Positions 35,396 to 44,753 of a stretch of DNA of 59,452 nt are shown here, one piece after another (positions within the stretch are counted from its first letter, which is position 1; each line of letters opens with the position of its first letter). The stretch is taken from positions 79,553 through 139,004 of the forward strand of contig DHCC01000026.1 of assembly GCA_002398875.1 (NCBI GenBank), read 5' to 3'. Source of the DNA: Bacteroidales bacterium UBA4912 (lineage in GTDB: Bacteria > Bacteroidota > Bacteroidia > Bacteroidales > Dysgonomonadaceae). Under the pieces are notes generated by a model that was not told the DNA's origin, did no database searches, and worked only from the letters and a program-made list of their open reading frames with translations. The position numbers and the translations under genes are program-made.

Positions 35396-36706
35396 ATGTG
35401 GTTAGATGCTGTAATCATTCTACTGTTGATATTGCTGAATGGTTTTTTTGCACTTTCTGAGATAGCAATTGTCTCAGCTAAGAAAAACAAACTTGAGGCA
35501 GCAAATAAGAATGGTTCAAGTGGAGCAGCAAGAGCATTAAGACTGCAGTCTGATCCTGATAATTTTCTATCTTCTGTTCAGGTAGGAATCACTTTGATTG
35601 GTATTATAAACGGTGCCTATGGAGGACAAGCATTTTCGAGTGAACTTGTACCCTTTTTTGAACGGTTTGAGGTCTTAGCTCCTTTCGCAGAAGGCATATC
35701 TATGGTTATTGTTGTGTTTCTGATAACTTATGTTTCAATCGTTATAGGTGAACTGGTACCTAAAACTATTGCATTGAATTATTCAGAGAAAATGGCAATC
35801 GCTGTTGCTCCTTCAATCCACATTGTTAGTATTATATTTTATCCTTTCGTAAAACTTTTATCTTTTTCAACTGGTTTTATAAATAAATTGATTGGATTAA
35901 AGCCGAAAGATGATATAATTTCAGAAATGGAATTGCGTGCAATGCTTAAAACGGCCTCTCATGAAGGTGTAATAGATGTCGAAGAAAACATTATTCATGA
36001 ACAGGTTTTCTATTTTTCGGATAAACGAGCTAAACATCTCATGACACATAGAGTTGACGTTGAGTGGGTTGATATAAGTCGTAGCAGAGAAGAAGTGATC
36101 GAAGATCTGTTAAAGACAAAGCACAGCAAAATATTAGCTTGTAAAAATAAAATTGACGATTTTGTAGGAATTATCTCAATGAGAGATTTTCTTATGCGTT
36201 TAAACAGTAATGAGGATTTTACAATAGATGAACTTATTATGGAGCCAATAATTGTTCCAAATACTGTTCGTGCTCAAAAAGTACTGGAAAACTTTAAGAA
36301 TAGCTATAAGTTTGTTGCAGTTGTTGTGGATGAATATGGCAGTCTCGACGGAATTATTACAATACATGATATATTCGAAAACATAGTTGGAAATGTACCG
36401 GAAGAGACTGATTTTGAATCAACAGAACCCCTTATTTTTATGCGAGATGATAATTCTGCTCTTGTAAGCGGTGAAGCACCTATAGAGATACTAACTCAGT
36501 TTTACGAAGACTTTATTGTTGATTTCGATAAAATAGATTATTCTACTGTTGCAGGTTTTGTATTTACCTGTATTAATAAAATTCCCGGTGTTGGAGATAA
36601 GTTTGAATATAAAGACTTAATCTTTGAAATCGTGGATGTTGATGGAAATAAAATTGATAAAATATTGATAACGAGGAAGATAGAGACTAATGAAGTGACT
36701 ATATAA
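35396..36706 (+). CDS. CNNM/CorC (hemolysin-type) membrane protein with CBS domains
   Basis: 436 residues. An N-terminal DUF21/CNNM domain with three to four membrane helices (about 1-190) is followed by paired CBS domains (about 200-330) and a C-terminal CorC_HlyC domain. The motif GELVPKTIALN marks the DUF21 end, and VVVDEYGSLDGIIT the second CBS domain. Relatives take part in magnesium or cobalt export; older names call them hemolysins without direct evidence. It starts 33 bases after the nucleotidyltransferase gene. Confidence 0.9.
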   Translation: MWLDAVIILLLILLNGFFALSEIAIVSAKKNKLEAANKNGSSGAARALRLQSDPDNFLSSVQVGITLIGIINGAYGGQAFSSELVPFFERFEVLAPFAEGISMVIVVFLITYVSIVIGELVPKTIALNYSEKMAIAVAPSIHIVSIIFYPFVKLLSFSTGFINKLIGLKPKDDIISEMELRAMLKTASHEGVIDVEENIIHEQVFYFSDKRAKHLMTHRVDVEWVDISRSREEVIEDLLKTKHSKILACKNKIDDFVGIISMRDFLMRLNSNEDFTIDELIMEPIIVPNTVRAQKVLENFKNSYKFVAVVVDEYGSLDGIITIHDIFENIVGNVPEETDFESTEPLIFMRDDNSALVSGEAPIEILTQFYEDFIVDFDKIDYSTVAGFVFTCINKIPGVGDKFEYKDLIFEIVDVDGNKIDKILITRKIETNEVTI

Positions 36707-36841
36707 ATTAGCTCAATGATTTTTTTTATGTTTTATAACACAAAAAAATGTTAGGTACATACAAATTTCTGTGTTAATTTTACACCAATTTTAAAAGATC
36801 AATCTTCATCCTTATCTTAATTTAAAAACCAAGAAAATAAC

Positions 36842-37921
36842 ATGAACGAAATGTATAGCAAGTCCGGTTTGCTTGTTAAAGCTTTTAACAAAATTGTAGA
36901 TAACAGGCAAATCGGACTATACATTATAACAAATAATGTTGGAAGTGAAGTTACAATCACAAATTATGGTGCTAAAATAGTATCATTGATGGTACCCGAT
37001 AAAGATGGAAAATTAACAGATGTAGTTTTAGGTCATCCCACAATTGATGAATATCTTTCGTCTGAAGAACCATATTTCGGCGCAGTATGTGGTCGTACAG
37101 CAAACAGAATAGCTAAGGGTCGTTTCTCATTAGAAGGCATAAATTATGAGCTAGCTGTAAATAACGGTCCAAATTCTCTACATGGAGGTATTAAAGGATT
37201 TAATGCTGTAGTATGGGAAGTCAAAAAGTTATCAGAAAACAGTCTTGAACTATTCTATCTTTCTAAGGATGGCGAAGAAGGTTTCCCCGGGAATCTTTCA
37301 GTTTGGGTTACTTATACCTTAACAGAAGATAATTCTCTCGACATTTCATACAGAGCTGAGACAGACAAAACAACTATTCTGAATCTGACTAATCATTCCT
37401 ATTTTAATCTTTCAGGTGAAGGCGATCCTTATATAGGAGATCACTTATTGGAGTTAAATGCAGACTACTATTTGCCTACAGACGAAACTGCAATACCTTA
37501 TGGTAGGTCGGAACCTGTGAAAAGTACTCCAATGGATTTTAGTGAAGTATCAGAAATAGGAGAGCGAATTAATGATGATTTCGAACAGCTTAAATTTGGG
37601 AATGGCTATGATCATACTTATATACTGAATAAAGATTCGGATAATGAATACTCTTATGCAGGATATTGCGAATCTCCTAAAAGTGGTATAATAATGGAGA
37701 TGTATACAACTGAACCGGGAGTACAACTTTATACCGGGAACTGGATGACAGGCAATTTTGAAGCTAAAAAAGGACATCGTTATCCCAAAAGATCTGCTGT
37801 ATGTTTCGAGACTCAACATTATCCTGATAGCATTAATAAAGTCGATTATCCTTCAATAGTATTACATCCTGAAAAAGAATTCGAATCCAGGACTACATAC
37901 AAATTCTCAGTTAAAAAATAA
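36842..37921 (+). CDS. galM: Aldose 1-epimerase (galactose mutarotase)
   Basis: 359 residues. It interconverts alpha and beta anomers so that galactokinase receives alpha-D-galactose. Conserved active-site segments are GRTANRIAKG, NSLHGG (binding His), LTNHSYFNLSG (catalytic His), and the C-terminal FETQHYPDS (catalytic Glu). No signal peptide is seen, so it is cytosolic. First gene of galM-MFS-galK, with gaps of 39 and 42 bases. Confidence 0.94.
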   Translation: MNEMYSKSGLLVKAFNKIVDNRQIGLYIITNNVGSEVTITNYGAKIVSLMVPDKDGKLTDVVLGHPTIDEYLSSEEPYFGAVCGRTANRIAKGRFSLEGINYELAVNNGPNSLHGGIKGFNAVVWEVKKLSENSLELFYLSKDGEEGFPGNLSVWVTYTLTEDNSLDISYRAETDKTTILNLTNHSYFNLSGEGDPYIGDHLLELNADYYLPTDETAIPYGRSEPVKSTPMDFSEVSEIGERINDDFEQLKFGNGYDHTYILNKDSDNEYSYAGYCESPKSGIIMEMYTTEPGVQLYTGNWMTGNFEAKKGHRYPKRSAVCFETQHYPDSINKVDYPSIVLHPEKEFESRTTYKFSVKK

Positions 37922-37960
37922 ACATTTTCTATATAACAACAATTAATTCAAAAATAACAA

Positions 37961-39331
37961 ATGACAAACAAACGTGACAAAAACATCGTTGCCATTATTA
38001 CGATGATGTTTCTATTTGCAATGATCGCCTTTGTGACCAATCTTGCGGCACCAATAGGTGTGATTTGGAGTAACAGATTTGAGGGATCCAACTTTTTAGG
38101 CATGTTGGGTAACATGATGAATTTTGCAGCTTATCTATTTATGGGTATACCTGCTGGAAAAATGTTAAGTAAAATCGGTTACAAAAAGACAGCATTGGTA
38201 GCAATTGCTGTTGGCTTTGTAGGCGTATTAACTCAATATTTGTCAGGTGTGGTAGATCCTGCCAGCACATTCCTTACATTACCTTCAAATTTTGTAATTT
38301 ATCTTCTTGGTGCTTTCATTGCAGGTTTTTCAGTTTGTATGCTTAATACAGTTGTAAACCCAATGCTTAATTTACTGGGTGGTGGAGGAAATAAAGGAAA
38401 TCAGTTAATTCAGATCGGCGGTACTTTCAACTCACTTGCAGGAACTTTAACTCCAATGTTAGTAGGAGCATTGATTGGTACTGTATCTAGAGATACTGCA
38501 ATTTCGGATGTAAATCCGGTTCTGTATATAGCAATGGGGGTTTTTGCGGTTTCTTTTATTATACTTGGATTCATTCCAATCAATGATCCTGGAGAGAAGA
38601 AGAATAAGAAAGTTGTGTATGAAAAGAGTCCATGGGCTTTTAGACATTTTGTACTTGGCACGATCGCAATCTTTGTATATGTAGGTGTTGAAATAGGTAT
38701 TCCAGGCACACTTAATTTTTATCTTTCCAATATAACCGACAAAGGAGCAGGACTCGATCCTTCTAATGCAGCTACTATAGGTGGCTTTGTTGCCGGAACC
38801 TACTGGTTTCTTATGCTTGTTGGTCGTTTCATAGGTGGACTTGTAGGAGGTAAAGTATCCAGTAAAGTGATGCTTTCAACAGTGTCGGGACTTGCAATGA
38901 TATTAATAATTGCTGCCATACTTACACCGAAAACAGTAACAACGTCTATGCCGGTATTCACCGGATCTTCATTCTCATTAACGGTAGTTCCTTTAAGTGC
39001 GCTTTTACTCGTAGTTTGTGGATTATGTACATCAATTATGTGGGGAAGTATTTTCAACCTCGCTGTAGAAGGACTTGGGAAATATACCAGTGCAGCATCC
39101 GGAATCTTTATGATGATGGTAGTAGGTGGAGGAATCATCCCACTGATTCAGAATTGGGTAGCTGACCAGTCAACTTACATGTTTTCTTATATTGTTCCGT
39201 TAATTGGTCTTGCATACTTACTTTACTATGCTTTGTCAGGCTCAAAAAATGTAAATACCGACATTATTGTTAACGATGAAGATGAGGTAGTTCCAATAGA
39301 TTTAGCTCCAGAAAGTCTTCCTGTAGAGTAA
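37961..39331 (+). CDS. MFS sugar transporter, probably for galactose
   Basis: 456 residues with 12 membrane helices. The early segment MGIPAGKMLSKIGYKK is the MFS loop motif, and the Gly-rich VGGGIIP segment lies late in the protein. It is placed between galM and galK, which strongly suggests galactose as the substrate. It resembles FucP-like and other sugar:H+ symporters more than GalP, but I cannot assign the subfamily with certainty. Confidence 0.85.
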   Translation: MTNKRDKNIVAIITMMFLFAMIAFVTNLAAPIGVIWSNRFEGSNFLGMLGNMMNFAAYLFMGIPAGKMLSKIGYKKTALVAIAVGFVGVLTQYLSGVVDPASTFLTLPSNFVIYLLGAFIAGFSVCMLNTVVNPMLNLLGGGGNKGNQLIQIGGTFNSLAGTLTPMLVGALIGTVSRDTAISDVNPVLYIAMGVFAVSFIILGFIPINDPGEKKNKKVVYEKSPWAFRHFVLGTIAIFVYVGVEIGIPGTLNFYLSNITDKGAGLDPSNAATIGGFVAGTYWFLMLVGRFIGGLVGGKVSSKVMLSTVSGLAMILIIAAILTPKTVTTSMPVFTGSSFSLTVVPLSALLLVVCGLCTSIMWGSIFNLAVEGLGKYTSAASGIFMMMVVGGGIIPLIQNWVADQSTYMFSYIVPLIGLAYLLYYALSGSKNVNTDIIVNDEDEVVPIDLAPESLPVE

Positions 39332-39373
39332 ATAATACAGAAAAAAAAACTACAATTATTGAAAAATATAATT

Positions 39374-40522
39374 ATGAGAAAAGAAGAAATAAAAAAAATA
39401 TTTAAGGAAAAATTTGGTTGTGAAACCTCAGAAGTTTACACGTCTCCAGGACGTGTAAACTTAATTGGAGAACATACTGATTATAACGGCAGTTTTGTAT
39501 TTCCCGGAGCTATCGATAAAGGAATGATAGCAGCTATCAGATTTAATGGTACTGAAAAAGTTAGAGCATACGCCATAGATCTTGATGAAAGGTCTGAATT
39601 TGGACTAAATGAAGAAGATCTTCCCAATGAAGGATGGGCTAAATATATATTTGGAGTATGTCGTGAAATCATCAAAAGAGGTGGAACAATAAAAGCATTC
39701 GATACAGTTTTCTCCGGTGATGTTCCTTTGGGTGCAGGTATGTCTTCTTCAGCAGCGCTAGAAAGTACTTATGCTTTTGCTCTGAATGATTTACTAAATC
39801 TGGGAATAGATAAATTTGAGCTTGCACGGATTGGTCAGAGCACCGAACATAATTACGTGGGAGTAATGTGTGGGATAATGGATCAGTTTGCATCAATTTT
39901 TGGTAAGGAAGGCCATCTAATTCGTCTTGATACAAAGACAATGGAGTATGAATACTTCCCATTTAATCCAAACGGATATAAACTTGTACTTTTAGATACA
40001 TTAGTTAAACATGAGCTTGCATCTTCAGCTTACAATGCACGACGCGAATCATGCGAGAATGCAGCAGCAACAATAGCTAAACGTCATTCGGAAGTAGAAT
40101 TTCTTCGCGATGCTTCAATGAAAATGCTAGATGAGGTGAAGGATGAAATTTCGGAAGAAGATTACATGCGTGCCAAATATGTAATTGAAGAGACTCAACG
40201 TGTCAGAGATGTGAGCGCCGCTTTGGAACGTGGTGATTATGAGGCTGTTGGTCAAAAGATGTATGAAACTCATCATGGAATGAGTAAGCTCTATGAAGTT
40301 AGCTGTGAAGAGCTTGATTTTTTAAACGATGTAGCCAAAGAACACGGTGTTACCGGATCTCGCGTAATGGGTGGTGGCTTCGGAGGATGTACAATTAATT
40401 TGGTTAAAGATGAGTTGTACGATTCTTTTATCAAAGATGCAAAGGAGCAGTTTAATAAAAAATTCGGTCATGATCCGAAAGTGTACGACGTTGTGATCAG
40501 CGACGGTGCACGTAAACTGTAA
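39374..40522 (+). CDS. galK: Galactokinase
   Basis: 382 residues from the proposed ATG. It phosphorylates alpha-D-galactose at C1 with ATP, the first committed step of the Leloir pathway. The GHMP kinase motifs are complete: SPGRVNLIGEHTDYN for galactose binding, GAGMSSSAALES for ATP, MDQFAS with the catalytic Asp region, and GGGFGG near the C-terminus. The frame is open to a TTG at 39359, but the ATG at 39374 is preferred because it gives the family's normal length. No galT is in the window. A strong terminator follows. Confidence 0.96.
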   Translation: MRKEEIKKIFKEKFGCETSEVYTSPGRVNLIGEHTDYNGSFVFPGAIDKGMIAAIRFNGTEKVRAYAIDLDERSEFGLNEEDLPNEGWAKYIFGVCREIIKRGGTIKAFDTVFSGDVPLGAGMSSSAALESTYAFALNDLLNLGIDKFELARIGQSTEHNYVGVMCGIMDQFASIFGKEGHLIRLDTKTMEYEYFPFNPNGYKLVLLDTLVKHELASSAYNARRESCENAAATIAKRHSEVEFLRDASMKMLDEVKDEISEEDYMRAKYVIEETQRVRDVSAALERGDYEAVGQKMYETHHGMSKLYEVSCEELDFLNDVAKEHGVTGSRVMGGGFGGCTINLVKDELYDSFIKDAKEQFNKKFGHDPKVYDVVISDGARKL

Positions 40523-40542
40523 TTTTTTTTAATTTATACAAG

Positions 40543-40587
40543 GTTGGAAGCCAGGAGCTAATATACGTTCCTGCTTCCAACTTTTTT
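40543..40587 (+). terminator. Intrinsic terminator of the gal operon
   Basis: A 13-bp stem with one bulged C (GTTGGAAG at 40543-40550 pairs with CTTCCAAC at 40574-40581) is followed by six T residues. It separates galK from the NUDIX regulator gene. Confidence 0.88.
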
Positions 40588-40622
40588 AATCCTTTTTTTT
40601 ACCATGTTTTACCTTACTGACT

Positions 40623-41315
40623 ATGTTGCATACATATTACGATAATAATAATCAATTTCTTATAGCTGTCGACTGCATTATTTTTGGTTTTAAAAATAAA
40701 GAATTAAGCTTACTTTTGACACGCAGACCTGTTGAACCGTTAAAAAACGAATGGTCACTTATGGGTGGTTTTATGGAAGAAGGAGAAAGTCTGACACAAG
40801 CAGCTGAAAAAGTGTTGTTTCGTTATACTCAGCAGAAAGATATCTATATGGAACAGGTTGGAGCTTACGGTGAAATCGACCGTGATACTGGTGGGAGAGT
40901 TGTTTCGGTAGCATTCTACGCATTAGTGCAAGCCGAAAAATTCAATACTTTACATGCTAAAAAGTTTGATGCAAAATGGATAAATATTAATTAACTACCT
41001 AAACTAGTATTTGACCATACACAAATGGTCAATGATGCTATTGAACTTCTCCAGTATAAAGTATCCACTCAACCCATTGCCTTCAAATTTTTCAATTATA
41101 AATTTACGCTTACTGAACTTCAAGATCTTTACGAAACAATATACCAGTTGCCATTAGATAAACGAAATTTCCGAAAAAAACTAAACAGTATGAACCTTCT
41201 CGATAAGCTAGAAGAGAAGGACAAAGAAAATTCCAATCGAGGTGCTTTTTACTACACTTTCAATAAAGAACGATATAAGCAGTTTCTTGATGAAGGGAAA
41301 CGCTTTTCTTTATAA
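40623..41315 (+). pseudogene. NUDIX/winged-helix sugar regulator interrupted by an in-frame TAA
   Basis: One reading frame of 231 codons is intact except for a TAA at 40992-40994. The first part (123 residues) is a NUDIX domain with a degenerate Nudix box (GGFMEEGESLTQAAEKVL) that probably no longer hydrolyses. The second, in the same frame, continues LPKLVFDHTQMV and ends in a winged-helix domain (FTLTELQDLYETIY, then KRNFRKKLN). This is the layout of Bacteroidetes NUDIX regulators such as AraR. At the stop, relatives usually carry Glu (the segment reads WININ, stop, LPKL), so one GAA to TAA change explains it. It follows galK and would be expected to regulate galactose genes. A restart at the ATG at 41025 could give a separate 96-residue DNA-binding domain. 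Confidence 0.8.
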
Positions 41316-41347
41316 TTTCAGATAGAATCCAATGTAATTTAAAACAA

Positions 41348-41390
41348 ACAGGTCGCTTAGAATATTTTTCAAAGCGACCTGTATTTATTA
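41348..41390. terminator. Bidirectional terminator between the NUDIX gene and ftsH
   Basis: A perfect 11-bp stem (41348-41358 with 41372-41382) has T-rich sequence after it on both strands. It lies between the convergent NUDIX-type gene and the FtsH gene. Confidence 0.75.
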
Positions 41391-41440
41391 TCAGAGGTAA
41401 TCTGAAAAATTTTTGCCCTGATAATTCTCTAAACAACTAC

Positions 41441-43318
41441 TTAATTTTGTTTAGCTGAATTAATAATTTCCATAAATTGTTCCCCTGTAATAGTTTCTTT
41501 TTCTAAAAGAAACTTAGAAGATTCATGCATTTTATCAATATTATCCCTTATAATTTGTCTTGCATTCTCCTGAGCAGTATTTATTATACTCATTACCTCT
41601 TTATCAATATCTGCAGCGGTTGTTTCTGAGCATATTAGTGAACCGTTACCTCCCAGATATCTGTTTTCATTACTCTCCAGTTGCATCATACCATATTTAT
41701 CGCTCATACCATATTTTGTAACCATTGCTCTGGCAATTTGTGTAGCCTTTTCAATATCGTTTGAAGCACCCGTGGTAATAGTGTTAAATACTACCTCTTC
41801 TGCAGCCCTGCCTCCGGTAAGAGTTGTTATTCTGTTCAGCATATCATCTTTACTCATTAGAAATTTTTCTCCGGTGTCTACCTGCATAGTATATCCTAAA
41901 GCACCTGATGTTCGAGGTACAATTGTAATTTTATGTACGGGGGCAGAACCTGTTTGCCGTGCAGCTACCATAGCATGACCTATTTCATGATAAGCAATAA
42001 TTTCCTTTTCCTTATTAGAGATTACAGATCCTTTTTTCTGTGCACCTGCGATAACAACTTCTACACTCTCCTCAAGATCACTTGTTGAGACAGTATCTTT
42101 ATTTAGTCTTACTGCACGCAAAGCAGCTTCATTAACAATATTGGCAAGCTCTGCTCCAGAAGCACCTGCCGTTGCACGAGAAACTATATCAAGATTAACA
42201 TCCTCATGTTTGATCTTTTTAAGATGAACCTTCAGTATTGCTTTTCTGGCATGTAAATCCGGTAGTTCCATCTGAATACGACGGTCGAATCTGCCTGGTC
42301 TTAGAAGTGCAGGGTCAAGACTCTCAGGCCTGTTAGTAGCCGCAAGAATTACTACCCCTTTAGTTGCATCAAAACCGTCCATCTCTGTCAGAAGCTGATT
42401 GAGAGTCTGTTCGCGCTCATCATTACCTCCGTATGCGTTATCACGTCTTTTACCTCCTATAGCATCAATCTCATCAATGAAAATGATACAGGGAGCTTTT
42501 TCATTAGCTTGTTTAAACAGGTCGCGCACCTTTGCGGCACCCATTCCCACAAACATCTGTACAAACTCAGAACCAGACATTGCGAAAAAAGGAACTTTAG
42601 CTTCTCCTGCCACAGCTCTGGCAATTAGTGTTTTACCAGTTCCTGGAGGACCTACCAATAATGCACCTTTGGGTAAAACTGCACCCAACCTGGTGTACTT
42701 TTCAGGTTTATGAAGAAAATCCACTATTTCAGTAAGTGCCTCTTTTGCTTCATCCTGACCTGCAACATCAGCAAACGTAGTTTTAATTTCCTGATCCGCA
42801 TATATTTTTGCTTCTTTAGAATTACCAAACTGCATGAAGTTACCTTTAGCCCCAGTAGCTAATCGTTTACTTAACGATCTGAATATCATATAGAATATAA
42901 CTCCCGGAAGTATCCATAGCAAAAGGAAGTTAATTAAGGGTGAATTCTCTTTTGGTATAACTCTCGTAAATGCGATTTTTCTATTTTCATTGGGGCTGTT
43001 TGCATTTAGAAGCCTGTTGACCAAATCATGATCGTTCATTTCTCCGGTCTGATACACAATGTTTTTGTCATCAGTTTTACCTTCCACCGAAAAGTAAATC
43101 TTCCCTTCCTCAATCATCACCTCTTTTATCTCACCGGCATCCACTTTTTCCATAAAGTCGCCATAGTCAGTGCTAATAATCTGTCTTTCAACCATGCTTG
43201 GGAATACCAGCCAGTTGAATAACAAAACAATTGCAGTTACAATTACGAACCCCCAAATAGGAGAGTACTTTTGATTCTGATTATTATTCAGATTTGGCTT
43301 TTACTTTTCTTCATCCAT
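41441..43318 (-). CDS. ftsH: FtsH-type zinc metalloprotease, Clostridia-like paralogue, in-frame TAA at codon 6
   Basis: Membrane AAA+ protease: two N-terminal helices around a short periplasmic domain, AAA domain with Walker A GPPGTGKT and FIDEIDAI, second region of homology RPGRFDRR, then the zinc motif HEIGH. The natural start appears to be the ATG at 43318 (MDEEK), followed by TAA at 43301-43303. The same frame then continues KPNLNNNQNQKYSPIWG into the first helix. No in-frame ATG exists until 43195, after that helix; the open part without the stop begins at a TTG at 43225. At about 625 codons it is shorter than typical Bacteroidetes FtsH. Segments such as SGALGYTMQVDTGEKFLMS and the ETITGEQFM tail resemble Clostridia FtsH, which suggests a transferred second copy. 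Whether it is functional is unclear. Confidence 0.8.
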
Positions 43319-43470
43319 TATATCTTTTCTTTATATTTTTTCTTAGAAGTCTGTCTTACAAACGAAATTATTTAAAATAATTCCTGTTACTTAATTAAGC
43401 AACCGGCTAATTAAAAAAAGTATATAATATATAAAGCAAAAGTTGTGCCAGTTAAGACAATTATACAGAA

Positions 43471-44172
43471 TTAATTTTTCAGGTAATAATTTACAGTAGT
43501 TACTACCCTCACATTTTTAATGTAAGGAGTGTTTGCATCACGATCAGAAATAGTAAACTGACCCTGAGAAGCGTTCCTGATCTTACCCAGTTTGCTCCCT
43601 GAATCCAAGGCAAACTTTTCAGCAGCCTCCCTGGCATTTTTTGTAGCATCTTCAATCATATCCGGTTTGATATTATTCAATCCGGTAAATTCATATAATA
43701 TATTGTATCGATAATCACCTCCGGTAATTGCAACCCCTTGTCTCAGCAATTCAGTTTGTTCTGAAATCAACTTACGTATTTTATCCACATCAGTTGAAGT
43801 AACTGTAATTACAGAAGTTGCATTATATCGATATTGAATAGCTTGATTTATATAACGTTCAGCTTCCATATCGATAATCTCAGGAGGACTAACACTTATT
43901 TCATCACGAGATATTCCGTTAGATTCCAAAAACTCGATAATCGTTCTATTTTTACTTTGAATGTTGGTGTACAATGTTTCCATATCATTACCTATATCCT
44001 TGTACATCAACGGCCAAATTACCTTATCAGCAGGCACCTCCATTTCTGCAAGACCTTTAACAGTTACAATCCGGTCACGGTCAGTAAAGTTATTTATTCC
44101 AGTTAAAAGCAAAAAGCCGAAGATCACAAAACTCACCCCGATAATAATTGATTCTGCAATTAAGTTTTTCAT
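43471..44172 (-). CDS. SIMPL domain (DUF541) membrane-anchored protein
   Basis: 233 residues. One N-terminal membrane helix (about 7-27), probably an uncleaved anchor, leads into a periplasmic SIMPL/DUF541 domain with VKGLAEMEVPADKVIW at its start and NAREAAEKFALDSGSKLG near its end. SIMPL proteins form oligomeric periplasmic assemblies in some bacteria, but the role is poorly known. It stands alone between ftsH and the glycosyltransferase cluster. Confidence 0.85.
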   Translation of the reverse strand: MKNLIAESIIIGVSFVIFGFLLLTGINNFTDRDRIVTVKGLAEMEVPADKVIWPLMYKDIGNDMETLYTNIQSKNRTIIEFLESNGISRDEISVSPPEIIDMEAERYINQAIQYRYNATSVITVTSTDVDKIRKLISEQTELLRQGVAITGGDYRYNILYEFTGLNNIKPDMIEDATKNAREAAEKFALDSGSKLGKIRNASQGQFTISDRDANTPYIKNVRVVTTVNYYLKN

Positions 44173-44246
44173 ATTCTGTTATTTAATATAAATATTACTG
44201 ATTACAAATATAAATATATTAATAATCATAAACTCATTTTACACAA

Positions 44247-44753
44247 CTATTTATTTTTTAAAATTTCATTATATACAGCTATATAGTTTTTTGCCATAAT
44301 TTCTTTTGAGAATTTTTCAGAAACTGTTTTGCGACAATCAGCACGGTCAATAGAGTCAATTTTTTTTATTTTATCGATTACCTCTTCAGGATTTTCTACT
44401 AAAAAACCGTTTCTTCCATCTTCAATCAACTCAAATATACATCCTTTATTAAAAGCCACAACCGGTGTTCCGCACGCCATTGCTTCAATAATAGATAATC
44501 CGAAAGGTTCATTAAAATTGATAGGGTGAAGCAGTAATCTGGCATTACCTAAAAGCGCATCACGCTTCTCCGGTCCCACACTCCCGATATATAAAATATA
44601 ATCACCTTTTGGCTCAGGATTAAATGTAAACTGTTACAGATCAATCCCATTTTTCACCAACTCTTCTGTCAACAGTGACGTAACCTGTTCCCACGGTCCA
44701 TAATGAACCGGAGGAGTACGCCATGCAATAGGGGATAACATCGCTATTTTCAT
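44247..44753 (-). pseudogene. GT4 glycosyltransferase with internal deletions and a nonsense codon
   Basis: The frame opens with MKIAMLSPIAWRTPPVHYGP, runs to LTEELVKNGIDL, meets TAA (44634-44636), and continues QFTFNPEPKGDYILYIGS, then VGPEKRDALLGNARLLLHPI and EPFGLSIIEAMACGTPV to a normal GT4 C-terminus. Intact relatives have about 130 residues between the early GxD segment and the later GIDxxQF segment, and about 50 between the GDY and YIG segments; both stretches are missing here yet the frame is kept. The joints fall at short repeated words (GID and YIG), as expected for deletion between microhomologies. The start overlaps the GH130 stop by four bases, showing it was the third gene of that operon. 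The open part after the TAA is only 110 residues. Confidence 0.8.

Noticed and set aside
40992..44636. Reassignment of TAA as a sense codon
   Set aside because: Many intact genes here end in TAA at the expected length (ftcD, hutH, galM, galK), so TAA works as a stop.
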